Below are positions 24,567 to 32,704 of a stretch of 64,000 nt of DNA, piece after piece; position 1 is the stretch's first letter; each line of letters begins with the position of its first letter. The stretch comes from Desertimonas flava (lineage in GTDB: Bacteria; Actinomycetota; Acidimicrobiia; Acidimicrobiales; Ilumatobacteraceae), in assembly GCF_003426815.1 (NCBI RefSeq), contig NZ_QKYK01000007.1:168954-232953 (forward strand). Reading direction: 5' to 3'. A program made the position numbers and the translations under genes. The notes under the pieces were generated by a model, which saw nothing but the letters and a program-made list of their open reading frames with translations, made no database searches and had not been told where the DNA came from.

Positions 24567-24597
24567 CACCTGACGGGATGTGCCTGGCCGTCAGGTG
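24567..24597 (-). terminator. Hairpin at the end of the methyltransferase gene (GGGATGTGCC type, copy 2)
   Basis: CACCTGACGG (24567-24576) and CCGTCAGGTG (24588-24597) are perfect complements with an 11-nt loop GATGTGCCTGG. It overlaps the stop codon of the methyltransferase (24591-24593) and resembles the hairpin at 8117-8147. Confidence 0.65.
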
Positions 24598-25190
24598 TGG
24601 CGGAGGACGGTGACGGCGAAGTCGGCGTCGTCGTGCCACGCGCGCAGGTCCCACGTGGAGAAGCGGTGCTCGACGCGCAGGCCGGCCTCGACGACGCACT
24701 CGTCGAACCGGGCCAACGGCAGCTCGCGGTTCACATGGAAACCGGTGATCACGAAGCCGTCGGGCACCACATGCGCCGCCACGCGACGCAACACGTCGGT
24801 CTCGGTGCCGGGCGCGACGAACACCAGAACATTGCCGGCGAGCACGGCGGCGTCGAACGGGTCGGGCTCGCCCATCGCCGGCAGGTCGAGCTCGGAGAGA
24901 TCGGCGACCAGCCACCGAGGGCCGGGGTGATCGGCCTCGGCGGCCTCGATGAGCGCGGGATCGGCATCGACGCCGACGACCGTGTGCCCGCGCTCGTGGA
25001 GCACGGCACCGAGCCGGCCCGGCCCGCACCCGGCATCGAGCACCCTCGACCCGGGACGCACCATCGCATCGACGAGCCGGGCCTCGCCTCCGAGATCGGC
25101 ACCCTCGGCCGCCATCGTGCGGAACCGCTCGATGTACCACTCCGAATGCCCCGGCTTGGTGTCGGTCACCCATCGTGTCGGTCGTGCCAC
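24591..25190 (-). CDS. Class I SAM-dependent methyltransferase
   Basis: A 199-residue protein. Motif I is VLDAGCGPGRLGAVL (about residues 49-63), motif post-I is VVGVDADPALIEAA, and PRWLVADLSELDLPA follows as motif II region. GEPDPFDAAVLAGNVLVFVAPGTETDVLRRVAAHVVPDGFVITGF completes the Rossmann core. The start WVTDTKPGHSEWYIERFRTMAAEGADLGGEARLVDAM is shared by a common actinobacterial group of small-molecule methyltransferases of unknown substrate. Monocistronic in appearance, closed by a hairpin. Confidence 0.85.
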   Translation of the reverse strand: MARPTRWVTDTKPGHSEWYIERFRTMAAEGADLGGEARLVDAMVRPGSRVLDAGCGPGRLGAVLHERGHTVVGVDADPALIEAAEADHPGPRWLVADLSELDLPAMGEPDPFDAAVLAGNVLVFVAPGTETDVLRRVAAHVVPDGFVITGFHVNRELPLARFDECVVEAGLRVEHRFSTWDLRAWHDDADFAVTVLRHT

Positions 25191-25280
25191 CCCACCGAGC
25201 GTACGAGCGCCCGAGGCGCCCGCGGTGACCTACGCTCGCGGGCGGCGACCCCCGCCGTCACTCACCGCCACGGACCGAGC

Positions 25281-26555
25281 ATGAACATCACCAATCCAGG
25301 AGTCGCCGACGACGTCGTCGCCCACGTCGGGCCGGGCACCGACATCATCATCCCCCTCGCCAACGGCGAGCCGGTCACGCTCATCGACGCGCTCGAGTGC
25401 CACGCCGACGAGCTCCGGGGTGTGCGCATCCACCAGATGCACGCCCTGCACGACCGGCCGTATCTGGCCGGGGAGTTCGGCGACAATCTCCGCCACGTGT
25501 CGTACTTCCTGTCCCACGTGACGCGCCCGCACTTCCGCTCCGGCACGATCGACCTCGTCCCCAACAACTTCAGCGAGATGCGCGACATCCTGCGCACCAA
25601 CACCAGGGACCCGCTGATCCTCGCCACCGCGTCGCCGCCCGATCGGCATGGCTACTTCAGCCTCGGCCTCAACGCCGATTACGTCTGTTCGTTCATCGGC
25701 CGGGCCCGCTTCTTCCTCGAGGCCAACCAGCACGTCCCGCGGACGTTCGGCCGCAACCAGGTCCACATCAGCCAGGTGGTCGGTTGGAGCGAGGCCGACT
25801 ATCCCCTCATCGAGGTCCCGCCGGCGCAGCCGCGCGACGCCGACCGCCGCATCGCCGCCTACCTCGCCGAGCGCATCCCGAACGGGGCGACGTTGCAGAC
25901 CGGCATCGGCGCCATCCCCAACGCCGTGCTCTCGGCCCTCGCCGATCATCGCGATCTCGGCGTCCACACCGAACTGCTCTCCGACGGCGTCATGGACCTC
26001 GTGGAGCGCGGCGTCGTCACCGGCGTCGCCAAGCAGCTCAACCGCACCAAGACGGTCGGGACGTTCGCCTTGGGCACCACGCAGCTGTACGACTTCCTCG
26101 ACGAGAACGCGGCGTTCGAGCTGTGGCCCGTGCGCTACGTCAACGATCCCCGGGTGATCGCCCAGGAGCGCAACTTCGTGTCGATCAACTCGACGATCGC
26201 CGTCGACCTGCTCGGCCAGTGCGCGTCCGAGACGATCGGCGGCTCCTACTACTCGTCGAGCGGCGGGCAGGCCGACTTCGCCCGCGGGGCCATGTACTCC
26301 GACGGCGGCCAGGGCTTCGTCGTGTTGCACTCCACCACCGCCGGCGGCACGGTGTCGAAGATCGTGACGCAGCTGGCCCCCGGCGACGTGGTGACCACGC
26401 TGAAGAACACCGTCGACAAGGTGGTCACCGAGTGGGGAGTCGCCGAGCTCCGGGGCCGTTCGCTGCGCCAGCGGGCCGAGGCCCTGATCGGCATCGCCCA
26501 CCCCGACCACCGCGATCGGCTGCGCCACGAGGCAGCGCGAGTCGCGGCCCGCTGA
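25281..26555 (+). CDS. Acetyl-CoA hydrolase/transferase family CoA-transferase
   Basis: A 424-residue class I-type CoA-transferase related to 4-hydroxybutyrate CoA-transferase and Cat1. HVSYFLSHVTRPHFRSGTIDLVPNNFSEMRD is a strong family signature; LQTGIGAIPNAVLSALADHRDLGVHTELLSDGVMDLVERG contains the conserved Glu expected to form the CoA thioester intermediate; SYYSSSGGQADFARGAMYSDGGQGFVVLHSTT is the C-terminal signature. Probably shuttles CoA between acetyl-CoA and another short acid. No clear ribosome binding site; the start is set by homologous N-terminal sequence. Stands before a 2-hydroxyacid dehydrogenase gene. Confidence 0.87.
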   Translation: MNITNPGVADDVVAHVGPGTDIIIPLANGEPVTLIDALECHADELRGVRIHQMHALHDRPYLAGEFGDNLRHVSYFLSHVTRPHFRSGTIDLVPNNFSEMRDILRTNTRDPLILATASPPDRHGYFSLGLNADYVCSFIGRARFFLEANQHVPRTFGRNQVHISQVVGWSEADYPLIEVPPAQPRDADRRIAAYLAERIPNGATLQTGIGAIPNAVLSALADHRDLGVHTELLSDGVMDLVERGVVTGVAKQLNRTKTVGTFALGTTQLYDFLDENAAFELWPVRYVNDPRVIAQERNFVSINSTIAVDLLGQCASETIGGSYYSSSGGQADFARGAMYSDGGQGFVVLHSTTAGGTVSKIVTQLAPGDVVTTLKNTVDKVVTEWGVAELRGRSLRQRAEALIGIAHPDHRDRLRHEAARVAAR

Positions 26556-26690
26556 TCACCGCTGTGAGTCAAGGTCTTCCGACCCTGGCCGACGACGGCG
26601 CCACGGCTCATCATCGCGGCGTGGGCGTCACACCGCGTCAGCGTCACGGGTCTGCCGGCGAGACCGTTCCCGGCGAGGGAGACTGAGGGC

Positions 26691-27680
26691 ATGGAGCTCT
26701 ACGTGTACTCGGCCAAGCGCTACGACCGTGACACGCTCAGCACGGCCAACGAGGAGTTCGGGTTCCACCTCGAGTTCGTCGAGTCGCGCCTCGACGCGAC
26801 GACCGCCGAGCTCGCCGCGCCCGGATCGGCGGTGTGCGCCTTCGTCAACGACGACGTCGGCGCGGCGACCCTGGAGGTGCTCGCCGCGCGCGACGTCCAG
26901 GTCGTCGCGCTGCGTTGCGCCGGCTACAACCAGCTCGACGTCGACGCCGCCCGCCGTTTGGGGATTCGCGTCGCCAGAGTCCCGGCGTACTCGCCGAATG
27001 CCGTCGCCGAGCACACGCTGGCGCTCATCCTCGCGCTCAACCGCCACATCCCGCGGGCGTACAACCGCGTGCGTGACGGCAACTTCTCCCTCGAGGGACT
27101 CGTCGGGTTCGACCTCGCGGGCAAGGCGGCTGGGGTCGTCGGCACCGGCCGGATCGGGTCGCTCGTCGCCCGACTGCTGTGGCACCTCCGATGCGACGTG
27201 GTGGCCCACGACCTCTACCCGGACGCCCGCCTCGAATCCCTCGGCGTTCGCTACGCCCCACTCGACGAGGTGATGTCGACGACCGACATCGTGTCGCTCA
27301 ACTGCCCGCTGACACCCGAGACGCACCATCTCGTCGACGCCGCCCGGATCGCCACGATGAAGCCCGGGTGCATGCTCGTCAACACGGGACGGGGCGGACT
27401 CATCGACACCGCGGCCGTCGTCGACGGCCTCAAGTCCGGGCGCATCGGCTCGCTCGCCCTCGACGTGTACGAGGAGGAGGCCGAGTTGTTCTTCGAGGAC
27501 CGCAGCCACGAGGTGCTGCTCGACGACGTGTTCGCCCGCCTGCTCAGCTTCCCCAACGTGCTGATCACCGCGCACCAAGCCTTCCTCACCACGGAGGCGC
27601 TCGGTGCGATCGCCGTGACCACGCTGCAGAACGTGGCCGACCTCGCCGCCGGCCGCCCGACCCCCAACGAGGTGTTGTGA
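26691..27680 (+). CDS. D-isomer-specific 2-hydroxyacid dehydrogenase (D-lactate dehydrogenase-like)
   Basis: A 329-residue NAD-dependent enzyme. VYSAKRYDRDTLSTANEEFGFHLEFVESRLDATTAELA is the opening typical of fermentative D-lactate dehydrogenases. The nucleotide fold has KAAGVVGTGRIGSLVARLL. Catalytic Arg is in NTGRGGLIDTAAVVDGLKSG, the acidic residue in LALDVYEEEAELFFED, and His in VLITAHQAFLTTEAL. Start follows GGCGAGGGAG. Interconverts D-lactate and pyruvate or similar acids. Its TGA shares a base with the ATG of the stress-protein gene, so they are co-translated. Confidence 0.9.
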   Translation: MELYVYSAKRYDRDTLSTANEEFGFHLEFVESRLDATTAELAAPGSAVCAFVNDDVGAATLEVLAARDVQVVALRCAGYNQLDVDAARRLGIRVARVPAYSPNAVAEHTLALILALNRHIPRAYNRVRDGNFSLEGLVGFDLAGKAAGVVGTGRIGSLVARLLWHLRCDVVAHDLYPDARLESLGVRYAPLDEVMSTTDIVSLNCPLTPETHHLVDAARIATMKPGCMLVNTGRGGLIDTAAVVDGLKSGRIGSLALDVYEEEAELFFEDRSHEVLLDDVFARLLSFPNVLITAHQAFLTTEALGAIAVTTLQNVADLAAGRPTPNEVL

Positions 27681-28099
27681 TGAAGTCCCCGTCCACCTGG
27701 CCGGCCACGATCGTCGTGGGCGTCGACCTGTCGCCGGAGTCCCGTGCCGCGCTGGAGCACGCGGCCGTGCTCGGCGCGCGGACCGGGGCGACCGTCGTCA
27801 CCGTCCACGCCGTCGGACTCCTCGAAGCGAGCGGCGCCCGGCCCCACGTCGATGTTGCGGCCCTCGTGGCCGACGTCGCCGCGGCCCTCGGCGAGAACGC
27901 CGGTGGACTCGCGCCTCCGGTGATCGAGGACGGTCCGGCAGCCGACGTCGTGGTCCGCGTGGCCGATCGCCTCGAGGCCGATCTCATCGTCGTGGGGCGC
28001 CGCGGACTCGACGACGCCACGGCTCCCCTGGGTTCGACGAGCACAAAGCTTGTGGAGCGGGCCCGTCATCCCGTGCTCGTGGTCACCGCCGACGGGTGA
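27680..28099 (+). CDS. Universal stress protein, UspA family
   Basis: A 139-residue single-domain Usp. ATIVVGVDLSPESRAALEHAAVLGARTGATVVTVHAV is the N-terminal strand-helix, and LIVVGRRGLDDATAPLGSTSTKLVERARHPVLVV has the ATP-binding-type G-x2-G-x(9)-G-S/T motif in slightly altered form (GRRGLDDATAPLGSTS), suggesting nucleotide binding. Coupled to the dehydrogenase by TGATG overlap, consistent with expression during low oxygen or starvation when D-lactate is handled. Confidence 0.88.
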   Translation: MKSPSTWPATIVVGVDLSPESRAALEHAAVLGARTGATVVTVHAVGLLEASGARPHVDVAALVADVAAALGENAGGLAPPVIEDGPAADVVVRVADRLEADLIVVGRRGLDDATAPLGSTSTKLVERARHPVLVVTADG

Positions 28100-28142
28100 G
28101 CCGGGCCGAACGGTGACGAGCTGAGCGGCGAGCGTCGACTCG

Positions 28143-28952
28143 TCAGTGTGACGCCGAGGCCGCATCACGACGACGACGCGCCCGGTGGCGCAGTCGCCGC
28201 ACAGGTCGATACAGCCGTGTGCGCAGTTCGTCGGGACACGGCGCAACGCGGAGGGCTTGGCCCTCGATCCATCGCGTCGCCGTGGCGAGGGGGTGCCGAC
28301 GGAGCAGACGAACCCGCGCGAGATTCATCGGCACATCGTCGGCACCACTCAGGGCGTGCTTGACCCCGCATGCGCTCATGAAGCCCGCCTCACGAAGCAT
28401 CGCTTGCACCGTCGGGGTCGAGTAGCCGTACGGGTAGGCGAACGAGGTCGGGCGGGCGCCGAGCTCGTCGGCGATGCGATCCCGGCACGCATGGATCTGC
28501 CGACGGGCGTCGCCCACATCGAGCATGTCGAGTTCGACGTGGTCATGGCTGTGGGCACCGATCTCGAACGCACCGGTCTCGCGGAGCGCCCGCGCCTCGT
28601 CCCAGCTGAGCCACCGATCGTCGGACGGCCGGCCCGCACTGCGATGGTCGAGGAACGACGTGGTGAGGAACGCGGTGGCCACCATCTGACGCTCGACGAG
28701 TAACGGGGCCACCGTGGTGAGCAGATCGGCGTAGCCGTCGTCGAACGTGATCGCCACGGTCCGCGCGAGCGAGGGCTCGTCACCATCGTGTCGCAGCCGC
28801 ATGAGCTCGCCGAGCGTCACGGTCCGCAACCCTCGACGAGCGATGGCGTCGAGGTGCGCGGCGAACACGTCCGCCGGAAACGAGAACGGCCGCTCCGTCT
28901 TCGGATAGTCGTCTCCGACGCCGTGGTAGCAGAGGATCGGCGTGACGGTCAT
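28143..28952 (-). CDS. Polysaccharide deacetylase (NodB domain)
   Basis: A 269-residue carbohydrate esterase family 4 protein. TPILCYHGVGDDYPKTERPFSFPADVFAAHLDAIARRGLRTVTLGEL is the usual opening, VAITFDDGYADLLTTVAPLL is NodB motif 1 with the catalytic base Asp and metal Asp, GAHSHDHVELDML supplies the two metal His, and SFAYPYGYSTPTVQAMLREAGF is motif 3. No signal peptide. Its start overlaps the glycosyltransferase stop (ATGA). Probably deacetylates a lipid-linked or nascent polysaccharide made with its partner. Confidence 0.85.
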   Translation of the reverse strand: MTVTPILCYHGVGDDYPKTERPFSFPADVFAAHLDAIARRGLRTVTLGELMRLRHDGDEPSLARTVAITFDDGYADLLTTVAPLLVERQMVATAFLTTSFLDHRSAGRPSDDRWLSWDEARALRETGAFEIGAHSHDHVELDMLDVGDARRQIHACRDRIADELGARPTSFAYPYGYSTPTVQAMLREAGFMSACGVKHALSGADDVPMNLARVRLLRRHPLATATRWIEGQALRVAPCPDELRTRLYRPVRRLRHRARRRRDAASASH

Positions 28953-29944
28953 GCGTTCCTCGCCAACCTCTCGCGAACGCTGCCGAACACGAATCCGGAC
29001 AGCGTGGCGGCGACTGCGCCGACGAGCGCAAGCGCAGCATCGACGCGCCCCCGCCGGAGCTCGCGCCGCAGCGCCGCCGGGATGGTCCGCGTGACGTACT
29101 GTCGTTCGGTCCCGAACGCCGTGGTGGACCGCCCGCACGACTTGGCCCGGGTGAGACGGGCCAGGGTGGCCTTGGAGGTGCCCTCCCCGAAGCAGCGGCG
29201 CCACACGTACGACCACGAGGCGCGAGCAGCCGGGACGGTGTGGTGGATCGCCGTCCCCGGGTCGTAGACGATGCGAGCGTCGGGCCACACCGTGGTCAAC
29301 CGCAGGCAGAACTCGGTGTCCTCGCCACCGGCGAACCGGTTCCCGCCTCGTCCGAGTCGGTCGGCGAAGCCGCCGAGCTTCCGCGCCGCGTCGGCTCGCA
29401 TCGCCATCGCCCCGCCGAAGACGTTGCGCACCGACGTCGTCGTCTCGGGAAGACCGCGGTAGCTGCAGCCCACGGTCCAGTCGAGCTCCGGCGCGAACCA
29501 CCTCGGCCGTTGGTGCTCCCAGCGCGGCACCGACGCGCTGCCCGACGCGACGACCTCGGGATCGTCGAAGTGAGCGACCAGCGCTTCCAGCCACCGCTCC
29601 TCGGCGGACGCGTCGTCATCGAGCACGGCGATGATGTCCCCGGTCGCCGCGTCGAGGGCCGTGTTCTTCGCCCCCGACAGGCCCTTCGTGTACCGGTTCT
29701 CGACGATGCGCACACCCGCGATCTCGCGACGCATCCGGGCAGCCAGCGCCGGGTTGTGGTCGACGACGATCAGCAACTCGTCGGCCGGTCGGGTCTGCCG
29801 CCGCAGCGATTCGACGGCGTCGAGGATCATCGGCCACCGATCCTCGGTGTGGGAGCACACGACGGCGGTGACGAACGACGGTGGCTCCTCGACGGATGCC
29901 GGCAGCGGTGCAGCTGCCACGGCCATCTCTTCCTTTCGCCCCAT
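28949..29944 (-). CDS. Glycosyltransferase family 2
   Basis: A 331-residue GT-A fold enzyme. FVTAVVCSHTEDRWPMILDAVESLRRQTRPADELLIVVDHNP opens the domain. The D-x-D-like metal site is AVLDDDASAEERWL, and NVFGGAMAMRADAARKLGGFADRLGRGGNRFAGGEDTEFCLRL carries the acceptor-site ED motif. A hydrophobic C-terminal segment (ALALVGAVAATLSGFVFGSV) may anchor it. The start at 29944 follows GAGGA. Same strand and coupled to the deacetylase. It is divergent from the B12-dependent regulator and may be part of the light-responsive region, but that is only positional. Confidence 0.85.
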   Translation of the reverse strand: MGRKEEMAVAAAPLPASVEEPPSFVTAVVCSHTEDRWPMILDAVESLRRQTRPADELLIVVDHNPALAARMRREIAGVRIVENRYTKGLSGAKNTALDAATGDIIAVLDDDASAEERWLEALVAHFDDPEVVASGSASVPRWEHQRPRWFAPELDWTVGCSYRGLPETTTSVRNVFGGAMAMRADAARKLGGFADRLGRGGNRFAGGEDTEFCLRLTTVWPDARIVYDPGTAIHHTVPAARASWSYVWRRCFGEGTSKATLARLTRAKSCGRSTTAFGTERQYVTRTIPAALRRELRRGRVDAALALVGAVAATLSGFVFGSVRERLARNA

Positions 29945-30008
29945 CCGGTCCTCGCCATGAGCCGCTCGTGCCCCCCGCCTGGGCGCACGCCGGTGATCTC
30001 GCCGGCGG

Positions 30009-30021
30009 CGAAATTAGCATC
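30009..30021 (-). promoter_or_regulatory. Extended -10-like element before the glycosyltransferase gene
   Basis: On the minus strand an isolated AT patch reads TGCTAATTT, resembling the TGATAATTT of the shared AT-rich sites before crtE and the TIGR01777 gene. It lies about 65-75 nt upstream of the minus-strand glycosyltransferase start. No good -35 hexamer is visible. Confidence 0.3.
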
Positions 30022-30119
30022 CGTTCGCCCGCGCCCGGTCGAACGCGGCTCCGCTCCCGACGGCGATGGACCATCCGTTCGCCTCGACCCCGCAGCGAGG
30101 CGCGTTCCGGTACGAACGG

Positions 30120-30136
30120 AGTAAATTTGTACTAAA
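30120..30136. promoter_or_regulatory. Putative CarH-type operator, site 2 (overlaps carH-like start codon)
   Basis: AGTAAATTTGTACTAAA matches 12 of 17 bases of the site repeated exactly at 6180 and 37264. Its last A is the first base of the regulator's ATG, so bound protein would block transcription or translation of its own gene (inferred autoregulation). Confidence 0.5.
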
Positions 30137-30996
30137 TGGAGACCGGCCCGATCCCCCTGGCTGACGCCGCGACCGCGCTGGGCGTGCACTACATGACCGC
30201 CTACCGCTATGTACGCACCGGGGCCCTGGCGGCCCACCAGGTCGGCGGGCGCTGGGTGGTCACGCCGTCCGAGATCGAGCGGTTCCGCCACGGCGGCCGT
30301 TCGAGCCCGGGACGCCGCGCCGCCGGCGCGGCCGTGCGGGCCGACCCCGAGCGCATCGAACGGCTCATCGCCCGTCTCCTCGCCGCCGACGAGACCGGTG
30401 CCTGGGCGATCGTCGAGCAACGGTTGGTCGCCGGCTGGCAGCGCGCCGACATCGTGAAGCACCTGCTGGTCCCGGTGATGGCCGAGGTCGGCGACCGGTG
30501 GGAGGCGGGCATCGTGACGGTGGCCGACGAGCACATCGCGTCGGGTGTGATGCTCCGGCTCCTCGCCCGGCTCGGGGCGGGCGAACGGCAGCGCGGACGG
30601 CGTTCCGGTTCCGTGGTGATCGCCGGGGTCAGCGGTGAACGTCACGCCCTTCCCCTCTCGCTCACCGCCGATGTGCTGCGCGACCAAGGTCTCCATGTCG
30701 TCGACCTCGGAGCGGACACCCCCGTCGACGACATCGTTGGTGCGGCGCGGGCCCAGGACCGTCTCGTTGGTGTCGGCCTGTGTGCGACGTCCTCCCTCGA
30801 CGAACCGGCCCGGGGCCGGCTCCACGCGGCGGCGACCGGCGTTCGCGACGCGACCGGATGCCCCGTCCTCGTGGGCGGGGCGGCCGTCGGATCGGTGACC
30901 GAGGCCCGGGAGCTGGGCGGCGACAGCTGGTCGTCGACCATCGACGACGTGGTGGCCTGGTTTGCCGACCGGGCAGGACGGCCGCGTGATGCCTGA
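30136..30996 (+). CDS. carH: CarH/LitR-type B12-dependent photoreceptor transcriptional regulator
   Basis: A 286-residue regulator with three parts. Residues 5-55 are a MerR/excisionase-like helix-turn-helix (LADAATALGVHYMTAYRYVRTGALAAHQVGGRWVVTPSEIERF). Residues 75-150 are the four-helix B12 cap, with the W-x9-EH signature of light-sensing CarH proteins (W122, E132, H133). Residues 157-280 are the Rossmann-like B12 domain with GVSGERHALPL, where H170 would be the lower axial cobalt ligand. In CarH, adenosylcobalamin in the dark holds a DNA-binding tetramer and light breaks it. The gene leads the cyclase/hydroxylase operon and carries a candidate operator over its own start. Confidence 0.88.
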   Translation: METGPIPLADAATALGVHYMTAYRYVRTGALAAHQVGGRWVVTPSEIERFRHGGRSSPGRRAAGAAVRADPERIERLIARLLAADETGAWAIVEQRLVAGWQRADIVKHLLVPVMAEVGDRWEAGIVTVADEHIASGVMLRLLARLGAGERQRGRRSGSVVIAGVSGERHALPLSLTADVLRDQGLHVVDLGADTPVDDIVGAARAQDRLVGVGLCATSSLDEPARGRLHAAATGVRDATGCPVLVGGAAVGSVTEARELGGDSWSSTIDDVVAWFADRAGRPRDA

Positions 30997-31405
30997 CCTC
31001 GACCGTTGGCACTACCTGATCGTGCTCGGGCTCTGCGTGCTGATCACCCTGCCCCTCGAGGCGGGGCCCGCCAGGTTCGGGCTCGGGGCGCGGGTCTGGC
31101 GGCGGCCGCGTCGGCTCGTGCGTGCCCTCGCGCCGGTGTGGCTGGTGTTCGTCGTCTGGGACATCTGGGCGACCGCCCACGGCACGTGGTCCTTCGCGTC
31201 GCGCTACACGATCGGGCTCCGCCTCCCGGGTGATCTGGCGGTCGAGGAGCTGCTGTTCTTCGTGGTGGTGCCGGTGTGCGGACTGCTCACGCTCGAGACG
31301 GTGCGGCGGCTGCTGCCCGGGGCCCGTCGCCGGCCCGCACGGGCCACGGATCGCACCGTGCGCGGCACCACGGCCGGCACCACCAGCGCCGCGGAGGGCT
31401 CGTGA
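30989..31405 (+). CDS. crtYc: Lycopene cyclase domain protein, first subunit (CrtYc-like)
   Basis: A 138-residue membrane protein with three predicted helices. LDRWHYLIVLGLCVLITLPLEAGPARF opens like CrtYc/CarR-type cyclases, VWLVFVVWDIWATAHGTWSFASRYTIGLRLPGDLAVEELLFFVVVPVCGLLTLETV carries the W-D-x-x-A-T and EEL-F/L-F-F signatures of the bacterial/archaeal lycopene cyclase domain. It should form a heterodimer with the next gene product and cyclise lycopene ends. Its ATG overlaps the end of carH, and its TGA overlaps the next ATG. Confidence 0.88.
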   Translation: MPDLDRWHYLIVLGLCVLITLPLEAGPARFGLGARVWRRPRRLVRALAPVWLVFVVWDIWATAHGTWSFASRYTIGLRLPGDLAVEELLFFVVVPVCGLLTLETVRRLLPGARRRPARATDRTVRGTTAGTTSAAEGS

Positions 31406-31728
31406 TGCCGATCTATCCGGCGCTGGCGATCACCGCCGCCCTGCTCGTCGTCGTGCTCGAGCTGGCGGTCTTCCGCACCGGCCTGTTCCGTCAGCCGGCC
31501 TACTACATCTCGATGCTGATCTGCCTCGGCTTCATGATCCCGGTCGACGGCTGGCTCACCAAGGACTCGGCGCCGATCGTGATCTACCGGCCGGCCGACA
31601 CGTCGGGCTGGACGCCGATCTGGAACATCCTCGCCGAGGAGTACCTGTACGCGTTCGCCGTGCTGACGATGGTCATGGTGCTGTGGGACCGCCAGGCGCC
31701 CGGCCACGACGAGGACGAGGCCCGATGA
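31405..31728 (+). CDS. crtYd: Lycopene cyclase domain protein, second subunit (CrtYd-like)
   Basis: A 107-residue membrane protein homologous to the preceding one: three hydrophobic helices, PAYYISMLICLGFMIPVDGWLTKDSAPIVIYRPADTSGWTPIWNILAEEYLYAFAVLTMVMVLWD, with the paired acidic EE motif at the same place. Two small subunits replacing one fused CrtY is the actinobacterial arrangement. Start and stop overlap the neighbours (TGATG and ATGA), ensuring matched synthesis. Confidence 0.88.
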   Translation: MPIYPALAITAALLVVVLELAVFRTGLFRQPAYYISMLICLGFMIPVDGWLTKDSAPIVIYRPADTSGWTPIWNILAEEYLYAFAVLTMVMVLWDRQAPGHDEDEAR

Positions 31729-32186
31729 CTGCCGCACTGCTGGCGGCCGGAGCGTTCGTCGCCATGGAGGCGGTGAGCTACGCCATGCACCGCTGGATCA
31801 TGCACGGCATCGGCTACGCGTGGCATCGCAGCCACCACGAGGCGGGGCGAGGACGGTTCGAGGCGAACGACCGGTTCCCGTTGATCTTCGCCGCGCTCGG
31901 CGTGACGATGTTCGCCGTGGGCAGCGGCCCATGGCCCCCGGCGTGGTGGCTCGCCGTCGGGGTGACCGCCTACGGCGCCGTCTACCTCGTGGTCCACGAG
32001 GTCGTCATCCACCGTCGCGTGCCGTTGCGACTCCCGGCCACCCGCCTGACCACCTGGCTGACCGCCGCCCACCGCGATCACCACTGCGGCGGCGACGAGC
32101 CGTACGGCATGCTGCTGCCGCTCGTGCGGCGGCCCCGCTACCCGTCGTCGGACAACGGCGTCGACGTCCTCGACCGGAGCTCCTGA
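31725..32186 (+). CDS. crtZ: Beta-carotene hydroxylase (CrtZ-type, fatty-acid-hydroxylase superfamily)
   Basis: A 153-residue di-iron membrane hydroxylase. The four histidine boxes are all present: HRWIMHG, HRSHHEAG, HEVVIHRR and HRDHHCGGD. The spacing and AWHRSHHEAGRGRFEANDRFPLIFA match CrtZ, which converts beta-carotene rings to zeaxanthin type. Last gene of the carH-crtYc-crtYd-crtZ operon, coupled by ATGA. Its last 49 bp overlap tail-to-tail with the opposing acyltransferase gene. Confidence 0.9.
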   Translation: MTAALLAAGAFVAMEAVSYAMHRWIMHGIGYAWHRSHHEAGRGRFEANDRFPLIFAALGVTMFAVGSGPWPPAWWLAVGVTAYGAVYLVVHEVVIHRRVPLRLPATRLTTWLTAAHRDHHCGGDEPYGMLLPLVRRPRYPSSDNGVDVLDRSS

Positions 32187-32704
32187 GCGCGCTGCGTACC
32201 GGCGGCACCGGAGTGGCGATCGAGCACGCGCACGAGGCGGGCGCGGTTGTAGCGCTGCACCGCGATGCACGGAGCGTTGGACACCAGGCCGTACAGGATC
32301 ATCAGCACGCTCCCCAGCACGCCGTTCCAGAGCAACGGAACGGTCGACACGAGGAGCAGCGAGACCCAGTGCGACCGCTCGGCGCGCCGGGTCTCGATCG
32401 CGAACGCGCGGAGGGACACCGGATCGGCGCCGACGAGCCGGCGTTTCGACGTCCCGCCGGCGAAGAACGCCCCGGCCTCGGGGAGATGACCCTTCCACCT
32501 GCCGATAGCCAGACGGTCGGCGTAGATCCGCCCGTCGCGCTCGAACGTCCGGAGCCGCAGGAGCGGCCCGTCGCGTGCGAGTCGCTCGCTCGGCAGCCGG
32601 TGCGCCCAGTATCCAGCAGCGAACGACACACCGACGGCAGTCACGAGATTGAGTCCTGCGGCCACCGGATCGGCAGGGGCCCACACGAGCGGCAGCGCGC
32701 TCAT
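32138..32704 (-). CDS. Carotenoid-glycoside acyltransferase-like membrane protein (CrtO-like)
   Basis: A 188-residue membrane protein. The segment IGRWKGHLPEAGAFFAGGTSKRRLVGADPVSLRAFAIETRRAERSHW matches the K-x-x-L-P-E-A-G ... F/G-x-S-K-R signature of staphylococcal glycosyl-4,4'-diaponeurosporenoate acyltransferase, and there are hydrophobic helices before and after it (LNLVTAVGVSFAAGYWAH and VSLLLVSTVPLLWNGVLGSVLMILYGLV). It should attach a fatty acyl chain to a carotenoid sugar. Last gene of the minus-strand crt operon, coupled by ATGA to the glycosyltransferase. The C-terminal 16 residues are coded opposite the end of crtZ. Confidence 0.75.
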   Translation of the reverse strand: MSALPLVWAPADPVAAGLNLVTAVGVSFAAGYWAHRLPSERLARDGPLLRLRTFERDGRIYADRLAIGRWKGHLPEAGAFFAGGTSKRRLVGADPVSLRAFAIETRRAERSHWVSLLLVSTVPLLWNGVLGSVLMILYGLVSNAPCIAVQRYNRARLVRVLDRHSGAAGTQRAQELRSRTSTPLSDDG

